Below the pieces are notes generated by a model that was not told the DNA's origin, did no database searches, and saw nothing but the letters and a program-made list of their open reading frames with translations. The translations under genes and the position numbers were made by a program. This document shows, piece by piece, positions 13,809-22,353 of a DNA stretch of 34,963 bases. The stretch is from Mycobacterium asiaticum. Its GTDB lineage: Bacteria > Actinomycetota > Actinomycetes > Mycobacteriales > Mycobacteriaceae. Location: NCBI RefSeq assembly GCF_001668675.1, contig NZ_LZKQ01000151.1:1-34963 (forward strand). The letters run 5' to 3'. Position 1 is the stretch's first letter. The number at the start of each line of letters is the position of its first letter.

Positions 13809-15200
13809 ATGGACGAGCACGCGGACGTCGTCATCGTCGGGAGCCGTTGCGCGGGTACCGCCGCTGCCATCGCGTTCGCACGACGTGGTCGCGCCGTCGT
13901 CGCCCTCGACAGCGCGGCGTTTCCATCGGACACCCTGTCCACGCACCTGTTCTTCCCGCACCACTGGGCGGAGCTGGAAATGCTGGGCGCCCGCGACCGG
14001 GTGCTTCGGCTGGGCGCCCCCATGCACACTCGCGCCGGCCTGGCCGCCCCGGGTGTGGAGGTGGTCGGCCGGTTCGAGTCATACCGCGGGTCGTCCGCAG
14101 GCAGCTGTGTGCGCCGGCCCGGGCTGGACCTTGCGCTGGTGGAGACCGCTCGGGCGGCGGGCGCCGAGATCCGGGAACGCACCCGGGTGACCGACCTGGT
14201 GCGCGACGCAACCGGGCGCGTCACCGGAGTCCGCTACCGCGGCCGCGACGGTTCCGAGGGCACGGTGATCGGCAAGCTGGTGGTGGGTGCGGACGGCAGG
14301 CGCTCCACAGTGGCGCGTCTCGTCGGGGCGGCCGAGCATCATCATTGGGACAACCAGCGCATGATGGCGTACGCCTACTACGAGGACACCCGGGACGAAT
14401 TGCGCAACCTGGCCATGCAGTGGCGTTACGGTGACGACCTGGTCACCGTTTTCCCCTGTGACGGAGGCCAATTGGTCGCTCTGCTGATGCCGCCGGTGGC
14501 CCGCGCCGCGGAGTTCCGCGACGATTCCGAAGCCGCATTTCACGACGCGATCCGCCGGGTTCCGCCGTTCGCTGACCGGCTGCGCGGGTGTACCCGGGTA
14601 GGCAAGGTCCGGGTGTCCTATTCGCATCCGTCGTACTTCCGGCATTCCCACGGCCCCGGCTGGGCACTGGCCGGGGACGCTGGGCACTTCAAGGATCCGG
14701 TGACGGCCCAAGGAATCCGGGACGCGTTGCGCTTCGGACGACTGCTCGGCGAAAGCACGGCTGCCCACCTCGACGAACCACGCGAGCTCGACGCGGCGCT
14801 GGCCCGCTGGGAACAAGACCGCGACGACCAGTGCCTACCGATGTACCAGTGGGCGAACCAGCTCGGCCGCGACGACGCGGTATCCCCCATCGAGGATGCG
14901 GCCTATCGTTGGTTCGCCGGCCGACCGGGTGGGGCGACCGAGCTACTGGATGTGTTCTCCCGCAACCGCTTACCCACCGAGGTCTTCACCGTCGGCCGAT
15001 TGGTTCGCTGGGTCACGGCCGCCGCCCGCAACCCGGGGGTGCAGCGCGGCGAGCTGTGGCGGACCGTGCGGCGCGACGTGCGCCGCGAGATCGACCGCAT
15101 CATCGAGCAGCAGATGTTCAACCGCCGTCGGGCCGCGTCGGCAAGGAGCCTGCTGGGCCCGGCTATTTCTGCGGCTGCTCCACCACTCCACGCTCGATGA
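13809..15200 (+). CDS. FAD-dependent oxidoreductase (geranylgeranyl-reductase/halogenase-like fold)
   Basis: Protein of 463 aa. The N-terminal dinucleotide fold has the variant DVVIVGSRCAGTAAAIAFAR (about 5-24) and an acidic ribose ligand at the end of the second strand (ALDS). The second FAD motif is GWALAGDAGHFKDPVTAQGI, with the Asp that contacts FAD ribityl. This layout fits the flavin monooxygenase/geranylgeranyl-reductase-like group. The substrate (an alkene, phenol or lipid) cannot be told. The ATG at 13809 is chosen over 13764, which lies inside the operator dyad and would add 15 residues before the FAD strand. The 3' end overlaps the convergent GntR gene by 38 bp, which is unusual for this compact region but leaves both frames intact. 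Control by the divergent TetR is likely. Confidence 0.82.
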   Translation: MDEHADVVIVGSRCAGTAAAIAFARRGRAVVALDSAAFPSDTLSTHLFFPHHWAELEMLGARDRVLRLGAPMHTRAGLAAPGVEVVGRFESYRGSSAGSCVRRPGLDLALVETARAAGAEIRERTRVTDLVRDATGRVTGVRYRGRDGSEGTVIGKLVVGADGRRSTVARLVGAAEHHHWDNQRMMAYAYYEDTRDELRNLAMQWRYGDDLVTVFPCDGGQLVALLMPPVARAAEFRDDSEAAFHDAIRRVPPFADRLRGCTRVGKVRVSYSHPSYFRHSHGPGWALAGDAGHFKDPVTAQGIRDALRFGRLLGESTAAHLDEPRELDAALARWEQDRDDQCLPMYQWANQLGRDDAVSPIEDAAYRWFAGRPGGATELLDVFSRNRLPTEVFTVGRLVRWVTAAARNPGVQRGELWRTVRRDVRREIDRIIEQQMFNRRRAASARSLLGPAISAAAPPLHAR

Positions 15201-15849
15201 GGTGATCGATCAGCGGGACCGCGCTGGCGGCAAGGTGTTCCGACATCGCCTCGCGCGCGAGTTGCTCGTCGTGGCGGGCCATCGCGTCCAGCACGCGTCG
15301 GTGGTCCTTGACGGCCTGATCCGGCCAATCCTCGATCTTCGGAAAGACCGACTCGGGTGCGTAGCGGGTGATCTGCGACATCAGCTGCGCCAGCTTCGGT
15401 GACGCGGCAGCGATGTTGATCGCCCGGTGGAACTCGTGATTGAGCCGGATCTTGCGTTCATCGTCGTCAGCGGCATACGCGGCCTCGAGCTGGGTTTGCA
15501 GGTCTTCTAATTCGCGCAACTGCTCGTCGGTGATGCTGAGCGCCGCGCGTGCCGCGAGCTCACCGCCGACGTGTGCTTGCACGTTGGCGACGTCGGCGAG
15601 GTCACGCTGGGTCAGCGGCAGCACCACGAAGCCGCGGCGGGGCTGCTGCGCCACCAATCCTTCGGCGCGCAAAGCGAACAGCGCTTCCCGCACCGGCGTG
15701 ACGCTGATCCCCAATTCGGCGGCCAGTTGGTCCAGCCGGACGTATTGGCCCGCGGCATAGGTGCCCTCGAAGATTCGCTTGCGGACAAAGCTCGCGACGT
15801 CCTCCGAAAGTTGAGGCCGCGCACCGAAATCCGGAACGGTCATGGTCAC
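15163..15849 (-). CDS. GntR-family (FCD/VanR-type) transcriptional regulator
   Basis: Protein of 228 aa. The N-terminal winged helix (about 14-77) includes GQYVRLDQLAAELGISVTPV and REALFALRAEGLVAQQPRRG. The all-helical FCD effector domain follows, with histidines in HEFHRAI, KDHRRV and SEHL that normally bind a metal and a carboxylate or acyl ligand. It is the last gene of the five-gene minus-strand catabolic operon. GTG at 15849 overlaps the stop of the acyl-CoA dehydrogenase (GTGA); an ATG at 15843 is an alternative. The perfect palindrome in the divergent promoter at 20257-20283 is its most likely target, which would make it an autoregulated local repressor of module B. Confidence 0.88.
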   Translation of the reverse strand: MTMTVPDFGARPQLSEDVASFVRKRIFEGTYAAGQYVRLDQLAAELGISVTPVREALFALRAEGLVAQQPRRGFVVLPLTQRDLADVANVQAHVGGELAARAALSITDEQLRELEDLQTQLEAAYAADDDERKIRLNHEFHRAINIAAASPKLAQLMSQITRYAPESVFPKIEDWPDQAVKDHRRVLDAMARHDEQLAREAMSEHLAASAVPLIDHLIERGVVEQPQK

Positions 15850-17039
15850 ACCCGGTACTCGTCCAGCAGACGCTTGCTGATGATGGATTTCTGGATCTCG
15901 CTGGTGCCCTCGCCGATCAGCAGGAACGGCGCATCGCGCATCAGCCGCTCGATCTCGTACTCCTTGGAATAGCCGTAGCCGCCGTGAATCCGGAAGCTCT
16001 GCTGGGTCACCTCGGCACAGAATTCACTGGCGAGGTACTTCGCCATGCCTGCGGCGACATCATTGCGCTCGCCGGAGTCCTTGAGCCGTGCCGCGTTGAC
16101 CATCATCAGATGTGCCGCTTCGACTTTAGTGGCCATCTCGGCCAGTTGGAACGCGATGGCCTGGTGTTCGGCGATCGGCTTGCCGAAGGTCTGCCGTTGC
16201 TGGGCATACTTCACAGCAAGCTCGAATGCGCGCAGGCCGATCCCGCACGCCCGCGCGGACACGTTGACCCGGCCCACCTCGATACCGTCCATCATCTGGA
16301 AGAAGCCCTGCCCGGGCCGGCCGCCCAGGATGTCGTCGGCGCTGGCCCCGTAACCGTCGAAGATGAGCTCGGTGGTGTCGATTCCCTTGTAGCCCAGCTT
16401 GTCGATCTTGCCGGGAATGATCAGGCCCGGCACCACTTCCCCGAACCCCGTGGGCTTCTCGACCAGGAACGCCGTCAGGTTGCGGTGCGGTTTGTCCGCG
16501 CCTTCGTCGGTGCGCACCAGCACCGCCACCAGGGTGGAACTGCCGCCGTTGGTCAGCCACATCTTCTGACCGTCGATGGTGTAGGTGCCGTCGGGATTGC
16601 GGGTCGCGCGAGTACGGATGGCGGCGACGTCGGAGCCCAGTTCGGGTTCCGACATCGAGAAGGCGCCGCGCGTCTCACCGGTCACCATCCGAGGCAGGAA
16701 GCGTTGCCTCTGCTCGTCGGTGCCGTGCTGGCGCAACATGTACGCGACAATGAAATGCGTGTTCAGGACCCCTGAGATGCTCATCCACCCCCTGGCCAGC
16801 TCCTCGACGCACAGCGCATAGGTCAACAGCGACTCGCCCAGTCCGCCGTACTCCTCCGGGATCATCAGCCCGAACAGGCCCATGTCGCGCAGGGCGTCGA
16901 CGATGGCCTGGGGGTAGGTGTCGGTGCGTTCCAGCTCCGGGGCGTTCGGGATGATCTCTTTGTCGACAAATTGCCGTACGGTCTTGACGATTTCGGTCTG
17001 GAACTCAGTCAATCCGAGGGTCTGGGCGAGTTTGGTCAT
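15846..17039 (-). CDS. Acyl-CoA dehydrogenase
   Basis: Protein of 397 aa with the full acyl-CoA dehydrogenase fold, catalysing FAD-dependent alpha,beta-desaturation of an acyl-CoA. FAD/substrate motifs: FSMSEPELGSDVAAI (about 127-141), MWLTNGG, and the C-terminal RIHGGYGYSKEYEIERLMRD. The catalytic base is Glu377 in IGEGTSEIQ, in the usual position of medium- and short-chain enzymes. It is translationally coupled on both sides (ATGA with the CoA-transferase, GTGA with GntR). With the CoA-transferase, thiolase and SDR it gives most of a beta-oxidation spiral. The chain length or branching of the substrate is not evident. Confidence 0.92.
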   Translation of the reverse strand: MTKLAQTLGLTEFQTEIVKTVRQFVDKEIIPNAPELERTDTYPQAIVDALRDMGLFGLMIPEEYGGLGESLLTYALCVEELARGWMSISGVLNTHFIVAYMLRQHGTDEQRQRFLPRMVTGETRGAFSMSEPELGSDVAAIRTRATRNPDGTYTIDGQKMWLTNGGSSTLVAVLVRTDEGADKPHRNLTAFLVEKPTGFGEVVPGLIIPGKIDKLGYKGIDTTELIFDGYGASADDILGGRPGQGFFQMMDGIEVGRVNVSARACGIGLRAFELAVKYAQQRQTFGKPIAEHQAIAFQLAEMATKVEAAHLMMVNAARLKDSGERNDVAAGMAKYLASEFCAEVTQQSFRIHGGYGYSKEYEIERLMRDAPFLLIGEGTSEIQKSIISKRLLDEYRV

Positions 17040-18244
17040 TCGCTCGTTCCTATCGTCCCCGCGGTCGCCAACCGCTTGATGTCGGCCTCGGTCAAACCCA
17101 GGTACTCGGCCAGCAGATCCGCGGTGTCCGCCCCCAATCCCGGCGCGGCGGCGCTGGCCGGGTGGACGCCGTCGATTGAGGCGGGCATGGCCGGGGCGAG
17201 GTAGTCACCGACACCGGGCTGGTGCAGCCGGGAAAACAACGGATTGTCAGTCACTTTCGGGCCGGCGGCAACCTCTGCGAAGGTGCGGTAGCGCTCCCAC
17301 AACACCGAGGAGGCCGAGAGCGCCGCGCTGACCTCATCGCCGGTATGGCCGGCGAACCAGGTGCCGAACAGGCCGGAAATCGCATTGCGGTAGCGGTAGC
17401 GGTCGCCCTCGGATTCGAAGTCCACCCTCAGCGCCTCGGCCAGTGCCGTCATGGCGGCGCCGGTGCCGGTTATCTCGACCAGATCGCGAAAGTGGCGTCT
17501 GGTCAACAGGACAACCATGAACCGGGCCCCGTCTTGACTGACGAAGTCCTGCCCGTACTGGCCGTAGATGGCGTTGCCCAGCCGTTCGCGTTGCGTTCCG
17601 ACCACCTGCGGCTCGGTGAGCAGGCCCAGGTTGCCCGCCGTCGCCAGCGCGACATCCTCGAGCGCGATGCTGATGCGCGCCCCGATCCCCGACTGCTCCC
17701 GGCGGCGGATGGCGGCGACGACCGACAGTGCGGCATACAGCCCGCAGCTGACATCCCAGGCGGGCAGGACATGGTTGATCGGGCCGGCGTGCTCGGCTGG
17801 GCCGGTCACCAGCGGGTAGCCGATCGCCGCGTTGACCGTGTAGTCCACCCCGGTGGATCCATCGCCGCGGCCGAGAAGCTGGACATGGATGACGTCGGAG
17901 CGCTTGGCCGCCAACGCTTCATGGCTCAGCCATGACATCCCGGCGGCGTTGGTGACCACAATCCCGTCGCCTTCGACGATCAGCCGCTGTACCAGCTCCT
18001 GGCCGTCGGGTGAGCGCAGATCGATGGTGGCCGAACGCTTTCCCTTGTTCAGACCGGTCCAATAGATCGAGGTTCCGTCGGCGGCCAGCGGCCAGCGCTG
18101 CGTGTCGGCGCCCCCGCCGATGGGGTCGACCCGGGTCACTTGTGCGCCGAGCTGGCTCAGCGTCATGCCGCACAGCGGCGCGGCGACGAAGCTGGACACC
18201 TCGACGACGCGGATGCCGGTCAGCGGTAGCGCGGGACCCGTCAT
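17036..18244 (-). CDS. CaiB/BaiF class III CoA-transferase
   Basis: Protein of 402 aa in the family III CoA-transferases (formyl-CoA:oxalate, carnitine and alpha-methylacyl-CoA racemase group). Start motif LTGIRVVEVSSFVAAPLCGM, then VTRVDPIGG and LNKGKRSATIDLRS. The catalytic aspartate is Asp164 in LPAWDVSCGLYAAL, and RREQSGIGARISIALED follows, all at family positions. It could transfer CoA from a small acyl-CoA to the pathway acid without ATP, or act as an alpha-methylacyl-CoA racemase, so the exact reaction is open. The ATG at 18244 overlaps the thiolase stop. Its presence beside dehydrogenase, thiolase and SDR points to catabolism of a branched or cyclic acid, which is inference. Confidence 0.9.
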   Translation of the reverse strand: MTGPALPLTGIRVVEVSSFVAAPLCGMTLSQLGAQVTRVDPIGGGADTQRWPLAADGTSIYWTGLNKGKRSATIDLRSPDGQELVQRLIVEGDGIVVTNAAGMSWLSHEALAAKRSDVIHVQLLGRGDGSTGVDYTVNAAIGYPLVTGPAEHAGPINHVLPAWDVSCGLYAALSVVAAIRRREQSGIGARISIALEDVALATAGNLGLLTEPQVVGTQRERLGNAIYGQYGQDFVSQDGARFMVVLLTRRHFRDLVEITGTGAAMTALAEALRVDFESEGDRYRYRNAISGLFGTWFAGHTGDEVSAALSASSVLWERYRTFAEVAAGPKVTDNPLFSRLHQPGVGDYLAPAMPASIDGVHPASAAAPGLGADTADLLAEYLGLTEADIKRLATAGTIGTSE

Positions 18245-19467
18245 GTGACCCGCTCGAAGACCGCGGCCAGGCCCTGGCCACCGCCGATGCACATGGTCTC
18301 CAGGCCGTAGCGCGCCTGGCGCCGGTTGAGTTCGCGGGCCAGCGTGGCCAGCATCCGCCCGCCGGTCGCCCCAACCGGATGGCCCAGCGAGATCCCCGAG
18401 CCGTGCACGTTGGTGCGGTCGTGGTCGGCCGGGGAGAAGTTCCACTCCCGCATCACCGCGAGGGCCTGGGCGGCGAAGGCCTCGTTGAGTTCGATGAGGT
18501 CGATGTCGGCCAGCCGAAGACCCGCCTTGGCCAGCGCGACTTCGGTGGCCGGGACCGGACCGATGCCCATGATGTTGGGCGCCACGCCGGCCGACCCCCA
18601 CGACACCAGGCGCACCAACGGGGTCAAGCCGTATTCCGCCGCCTTATCCGGGGTGGTGACCACGCACATGGATGCGGCGTCGTTCTGGCCGCTGGCGTTG
18701 CCGGCCGTGACCGTCGACTCTGGATCATCCTTGGCCAGAACGGGTTTGAGTCTACTCAAGGATTCCAGGGTGGTATCGGCGCGGGGATGTTCGTCGGTGT
18801 CGATCAGCTCTTCGCCGTGGCGGCTGGCCACCCGCACTCCGATGATCTCTTCGCGCAGAATGCCGTCCTTCTGCGCAGCGACCGCACGTTCATGCGACCG
18901 CACCGCAAGCTCGTCCTGCTCCTGGCGTGAGATGCCATACTGGCGGCGCAGATTCTCCGCGGTCTCGAGCATCCCACCGGGAACCGGATAGTGACGACCC
19001 CCGGCGGTGCTGCGTCCGCGCGCCAGCCCATCGTGCACCCGGACACCGGAACGTGCTCCGCCCCAACGCATATCGGTGGAGTAGAACGCGACGTTGCTCA
19101 TGCTCTCGCAGCCGCCGGCCACCACGAGATCGTTGTCACCGGTGCTCACCTGCAGGCACGCCTGGATCACCGCCTGCAAACCTGACCCGCAGCGCCGATC
19201 GACCTGCATGCCGGGAACGGTGACGGGCAGCCCGGCGTCCAGAGCCACCACGCGCCCGATCGCGGGCGCCTCGCTGCTGGGGTAGCAATGTCCCAGGATC
19301 ACGTCCTGCACGGCGTCCGGTGCGATGCCGGTGCGGTCGAGCAGTCCCTTGAGCACCGCGACACCGAGGTCTACAGCGCTGAGAGACTTGAACATTCCGC
19401 CGTAGCGTCCGATCGGTGTGCGGACCGGCTCGCAGATGACGGCCTCTTGCCGAACCGCACCACTCAT
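18241..19467 (-). CDS. Thiolase (acetyl-CoA acyltransferase)
   Basis: Protein of 408 aa, a degradative-type thiolase that cleaves 3-oxoacyl-CoA with CoA. The nucleophile is Cys93 in [21 protein letters not shown] supplies the oxyanion-hole Asn, the catalytic His is in [15 protein letters not shown], and the second Cys is in [14 protein letters not shown]. All catalytic positions are kept, with NVHGSGIS in place of the more usual NVNGGAIA. It is coupled by ATGA to the SDR upstream and the CoA-transferase downstream. It would release the short acyl-CoA product of module B. Confidence 0.93.
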   Translation of the reverse strand: MSGAVRQEAVICEPVRTPIGRYGGMFKSLSAVDLGVAVLKGLLDRTGIAPDAVQDVILGHCYPSSEAPAIGRVVALDAGLPVTVPGMQVDRRCGSGLQAVIQACLQVSTGDNDLVVAGGCESMSNVAFYSTDMRWGGARSGVRVHDGLARGRSTAGGRHYPVPGGMLETAENLRRQYGISRQEQDELAVRSHERAVAAQKDGILREEIIGVRVASRHGEELIDTDEHPRADTTLESLSRLKPVLAKDDPESTVTAGNASGQNDAASMCVVTTPDKAAEYGLTPLVRLVSWGSAGVAPNIMGIGPVPATEVALAKAGLRLADIDLIELNEAFAAQALAVMREWNFSPADHDRTNVHGSGISLGHPVGATGGRMLATLARELNRRQARYGLETMCIGGGQGLAAVFERVT

Positions 19468-20213
19468 AGGTGCCGGCCGCCGGTGATCTCCATGACCGTT
19501 CCGGTCATGTACGACGACAGATCCGAAGCCAGGAACAGGGCCACGCTGGCCACCTCGCTGGGCTCGCCGGCTCGTCCCATCGGGACCTCGGCCACCTTGG
19601 AATCCCAGATGCGTTGCGGCATCGCCTCCGTCATCGCGGAGCGGATCAAACCCGGCGCGATCGCGTTGACCCGGACATTAAGGTAGGCAAGCTCTTTGGC
19701 GGCCGCCTTGGTCATGCCGACGATCCCGGCCTTGGCCGCCGAATAGTTTGTCTGGCCGACCATCCCGACCTTGCCCGAGACGGACGACATGTTGATGATG
19801 GCGCCGCGCTTCTTCTCCCGCATCACCGCCGCGGCCAGCCGGGTGCCATTCCAGGTTCCCTTCAGGTGCACGTTGATGACCTGATCGAACTGCTCCTCGG
19901 TCATCTTGCGCATGGTCGCATCGCGGGTGATGCCGGCGTTGTTGACCATGATGTCGAGGTCGCCGAAGCGGTCGATGGCGGTTTGGATCAAGTTTTGCAC
20001 CTGGTCGGATTGGGTTACGTCGCAACGCACCGCGACGGCGACTTCCGCGCTGCCCAGTTTCTCGGCCGCCGCCTCGGTCGCTTCCAGATTGACGTCACCG
20101 AGCACCACCCGCGCTCCCTCGGCGATGAACCGCTCCGCTATCGCAAATCCGAGACCTTGCGCAGCGCCAGTGACCACCGCGGTCTGACCTTCGAGTAACG
20201 ACACCTGTATCAC
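19464..20213 (-). CDS. Short-chain dehydrogenase/reductase, FabG-like
   Basis: Protein of 249 aa, classical [11 protein letters not shown] at 15-22 binds the nucleotide, and NNAG is at 91-94. The catalytic set is Ser143/Ser144, Tyr157 and Lys161 (YSAAK). The dinucleotide strand ends in GDVN (Asp40), which favours NAD(H). It probably interconverts 3-hydroxyacyl- and 3-oxoacyl-CoA in this operon rather than serving fatty acid synthesis, because a thiolase and an acyl-CoA dehydrogenase follow. GTG at 20213 is taken as the start; a second GTG three codons on is possible. It is the first gene of the five-gene operon reading away from the palindrome at 20257-20283. Confidence 0.92.
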   Translation of the reverse strand: MIQVSLLEGQTAVVTGAAQGLGFAIAERFIAEGARVVLGDVNLEATEAAAEKLGSAEVAVAVRCDVTQSDQVQNLIQTAIDRFGDLDIMVNNAGITRDATMRKMTEEQFDQVINVHLKGTWNGTRLAAAVMREKKRGAIINMSSVSGKVGMVGQTNYSAAKAGIVGMTKAAAKELAYLNVRVNAIAPGLIRSAMTEAMPQRIWDSKVAEVPMGRAGEPSEVASVALFLASDLSSYMTGTVMEITGGRHL

Positions 20214-20256
20214 GCACCCTTACCTGTCATGGCCCACCCTCGGGCACCCGTCGGTC

Positions 20257-20283
20257 CAATATCGTATTTCATATACGATATTG
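20257..20283. promoter_or_regulatory. Perfect 11-5-11 palindrome, putative GntR operator with divergent promoters
   Basis: CAATATCGTAT (20257-20267) and ATACGATATTG (20273-20283) are perfect inverted copies separated by 5 bp. The palindrome lies between the divergent SDR and acyl-CoA dehydrogenase starts. Each arm contains TACGAT, which fits the mycobacterial -10 (TANNNT): plus strand at 20274-20279 and minus strand at 20266-20261. One bound dimer would therefore cover both -10 boxes. The GntR protein encoded at the end of the minus operon is the natural candidate. Confidence 0.72.
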
Positions 20284-20316
20284 CAAAATCGCCCACCCGC
20301 CGAAGGAGCACTTGCA

Positions 20317-21486
20317 ATGACGGCTGAGGTTCCCGAAGTCGCCGACGAGGATTTCCAGGAGATCCTGGCGCAGACCCGCCAGTTCGTCCGTACCGCGGTC
20401 GTTCCGCGGGAGCAGGAGATTCTGGACGAGGACCGGGTGCCCGACGACCTTCGCGACCAGGCAAAGAAGATGGGCCTGTTCGGCTACGCCATCCCGCAGG
20501 AGTGGGGCGGGTTGGGCCTGAACCTGGTTCAGGACGTCGAGCTGGCAATGGAGCTGGGATACACGTCGCTTGCGGTGCGGTCGATGTTCGGCACCAACAA
20601 CGGCATCGCCGGACAGGTCCTCGTCGGATTCGGCACCGACGAGCAGAAGCGCCGATGGCTGGAAGGGATCGCCTCCGGCGATGTGGTCGCGTCGTTCGCG
20701 CTCACCGAGCCGGGTGCCGGCTCCAATCCGGCCGGTCTGAAGACCAAAGCCGTTCGGGACGGCCAAGATTGGCTCATCTCGGGACAAAAGCGCTTCATCA
20801 CCAATGCCCCGACCGCCAACCTGTTCGTGGTGTTTGCCCGCACCCGGCCCGCCGACGACCAAGGCCCGGGCGTCGCCGTCTTCCTGGTTCCCGCCGACGC
20901 GCCGGGCGTGTCGGTTGGCACCAAGGACGCCAAGATGGGTCAGGAGGGCGCCTGGACCGCCGACGTCAGCTTCGACGATGTTCGCGTGGACGACACCGCC
21001 TTGGTCGGCGGCAGTGAGGACATCGGGTATCGCGCCGCCATGACCTCGTTGGCCCGCGGGCGGGTGCACATCGCCGCGATCGCCGTCGGTGCCGCGCAGC
21101 GCGCGCTCGACGAATCCGTGGCCTACGCCGCGACCGCCACCCAGGGCGGAACGCCGATCGGCAACTTTCAATTGGTGCAGGCGATGCTCGCCGACCAGCA
21201 GACCGGCGTGCTCGCCGGCCGGGCTCTGGTGCGCGACACCGCACGTCAGTGGGTGAGCAACTCCGACCGGCGGATCGCCCCGTCGGCCGCGAAGCTCTTT
21301 TGCACCGAAATGGCCGGCAAGGTAGCCGATCTCGCCGTGCAGATCCACGGGGGCAGCGGCTATATGCGTGGGGTGCCGGTCGAACGGATCTACCGCGATG
21401 TTCGCCTGCTGCGCCTCTACGAGGGGACCAGCGAGATCCAGCAACTGATCATCGGCGCGAACCTGGTCAAGGCGGCACAGCGGTGA
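20317..21486 (+). CDS. Acyl-CoA dehydrogenase
   Basis: Protein of 389 aa with a complete acyl-CoA dehydrogenase fold. Motifs: FALTEPGAGSNPAGLKTKAV (about 128-147), RFITNA, IHGGSGYMRGVPVERIYRDV, and the catalytic base Glu369 in LYEGTSEIQQ. The ATG at 20317 has AAGGAG 7-12 nt upstream; a longer reading frame would begin inside the operator. It is the first gene of a two-gene plus-strand operon divergent from another acyl-CoA dehydrogenase operon. Two such enzymes of different subtype in one module suggest two desaturation steps, or that they handle different intermediates. Confidence 0.92.
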   Translation: MTAEVPEVADEDFQEILAQTRQFVRTAVVPREQEILDEDRVPDDLRDQAKKMGLFGYAIPQEWGGLGLNLVQDVELAMELGYTSLAVRSMFGTNNGIAGQVLVGFGTDEQKRRWLEGIASGDVVASFALTEPGAGSNPAGLKTKAVRDGQDWLISGQKRFITNAPTANLFVVFARTRPADDQGPGVAVFLVPADAPGVSVGTKDAKMGQEGAWTADVSFDDVRVDDTALVGGSEDIGYRAAMTSLARGRVHIAAIAVGAAQRALDESVAYAATATQGGTPIGNFQLVQAMLADQQTGVLAGRALVRDTARQWVSNSDRRIAPSAAKLFCTEMAGKVADLAVQIHGGSGYMRGVPVERIYRDVRLLRLYEGTSEIQQLIIGANLVKAAQR

Positions 21487-22304
21487 CCGGCCGGCTGCAC
21501 GACAAAGTCGCATTCATCACCGGGGCGGCGCGCGGACAAGGACGGGCGCACGCCGTGCGGATGGCAGCCGAGGGCGCCGACATCATCGCCATCGACATCG
21601 CGGGCGAGTTGCCGCCCTGTGTCCCCTACGATTCCGCGACGCCCGAAGACCTGGCCGAAACCGTCCGCCTGGTCGAACAGACCGGTCGGAAGATCATCGC
21701 CGCCACCGCCGACACCCGCGATCTGTCGGCGCTGCGCAGGGTCGTCGACGACGGCGTCACGCGGCTCGGCCGATTGGACATAATCGTTGCCAACGCGGGC
21801 ATTTCGGCACCGCAGGCGTGGAACGAAATCACCCCGCAAGACTTCCGCGATGTGATGGACATCAACGTCACCGGCACCTGGAACACCGTGATGGCCGGAG
21901 CGGACAAGATCATCGAGGGCGGACGCGGCGGGTCCATAATCCTGATCAGCTCCGCGGCGGGCGCCAAAGTGCAGCCGTTCATGGTGCACTACACCGCCAG
22001 CAAACACGCCGTCACCGGGTTGGCTCGCGCCTTTGCCGCCGAGTTGGGCAAGCACTCGATCCGGGTGAACAGCGTCCACCCCGGACCGGTGAACTCGCCG
22101 ATGGGCAGCGGCCAAATGGTTTCGGCCATGGGCAAAGTCATGGAAACCAACCCGCAGCTGTCGAACATGCTGACACCGTTCCTGCCCAGTTGGGCCGCTG
22201 AGCCGGAGGATATCGCCGACACCGTCTGCTGGTTGGCCAGCGACGAGTCGCGGAACATCACCGCCGCCAAGATCCCCGTCGATCAGGGATCCACCCAGTA
22301 CTAG
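21483..22304 (+). CDS. Mycofactocin-type SDR (carveol-dehydrogenase-like)
   Basis: Protein of 273 aa. Nucleotide motif TGAARGQGRAHAVRMAAEGA, then the long insert after the second strand (IDIAGELPPCVPYDSATPED, about 37-56) that is typical of the mycofactocin-dependent SDR subfamily. The catalytic set is Ser156/Ser157, Tyr170 and Lys174 (YTASK). Such enzymes hold a non-exchangeable NAD and pass electrons to mycofactocin, oxidising secondary alcohols such as carveol. The start is GTG at 21483, giving a GTGA overlap with the acyl-CoA dehydrogenase, which matches the family start 'GRLHDKVAFITGAARGQG'. It points to an alcohol, possibly cyclic or terpenoid, in the pathway. No mycofactocin biosynthesis gene is in this window. 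Confidence 0.87.
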   Translation: MTGRLHDKVAFITGAARGQGRAHAVRMAAEGADIIAIDIAGELPPCVPYDSATPEDLAETVRLVEQTGRKIIAATADTRDLSALRRVVDDGVTRLGRLDIIVANAGISAPQAWNEITPQDFRDVMDINVTGTWNTVMAGADKIIEGGRGGSIILISSAAGAKVQPFMVHYTASKHAVTGLARAFAAELGKHSIRVNSVHPGPVNSPMGSGQMVSAMGKVMETNPQLSNMLTPFLPSWAAEPEDIADTVCWLASDESRNITAAKIPVDQGSTQY

Positions 22305-22312
22305 CGGTTGAT

Positions 22313-22330
22313 ATACGCGCAGACGCGTAT
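22313..22330. promoter_or_regulatory. Inverted repeat before the cyclase/LuxR gene
   Basis: ATACGCG and CGCGTAT form a perfect 7-bp inverted repeat around 4 bp. It lies 8 bp after the stop of the SDR gene and 24 bp before the ATG of the large regulator. It could be an operator for that gene or a short terminator hairpin. It shares the ATACG half with the GntR palindrome, but in the opposite arrangement, so it is not simply the same site. Confidence 0.4.
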
Positions 22331-22353
22331 GTTTTCCGGGCGTCGCCGGCTGC

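Noticed and set aside
20269..21513. 414-aa open frame on the minus strand opposite the acyl-CoA dehydrogenase
   Set aside because: It is the mirror of a conserved acyl-CoA dehydrogenase with all motifs. Long antisense frames are expected in high-GC genes, and the translation shows no recognisable domain.
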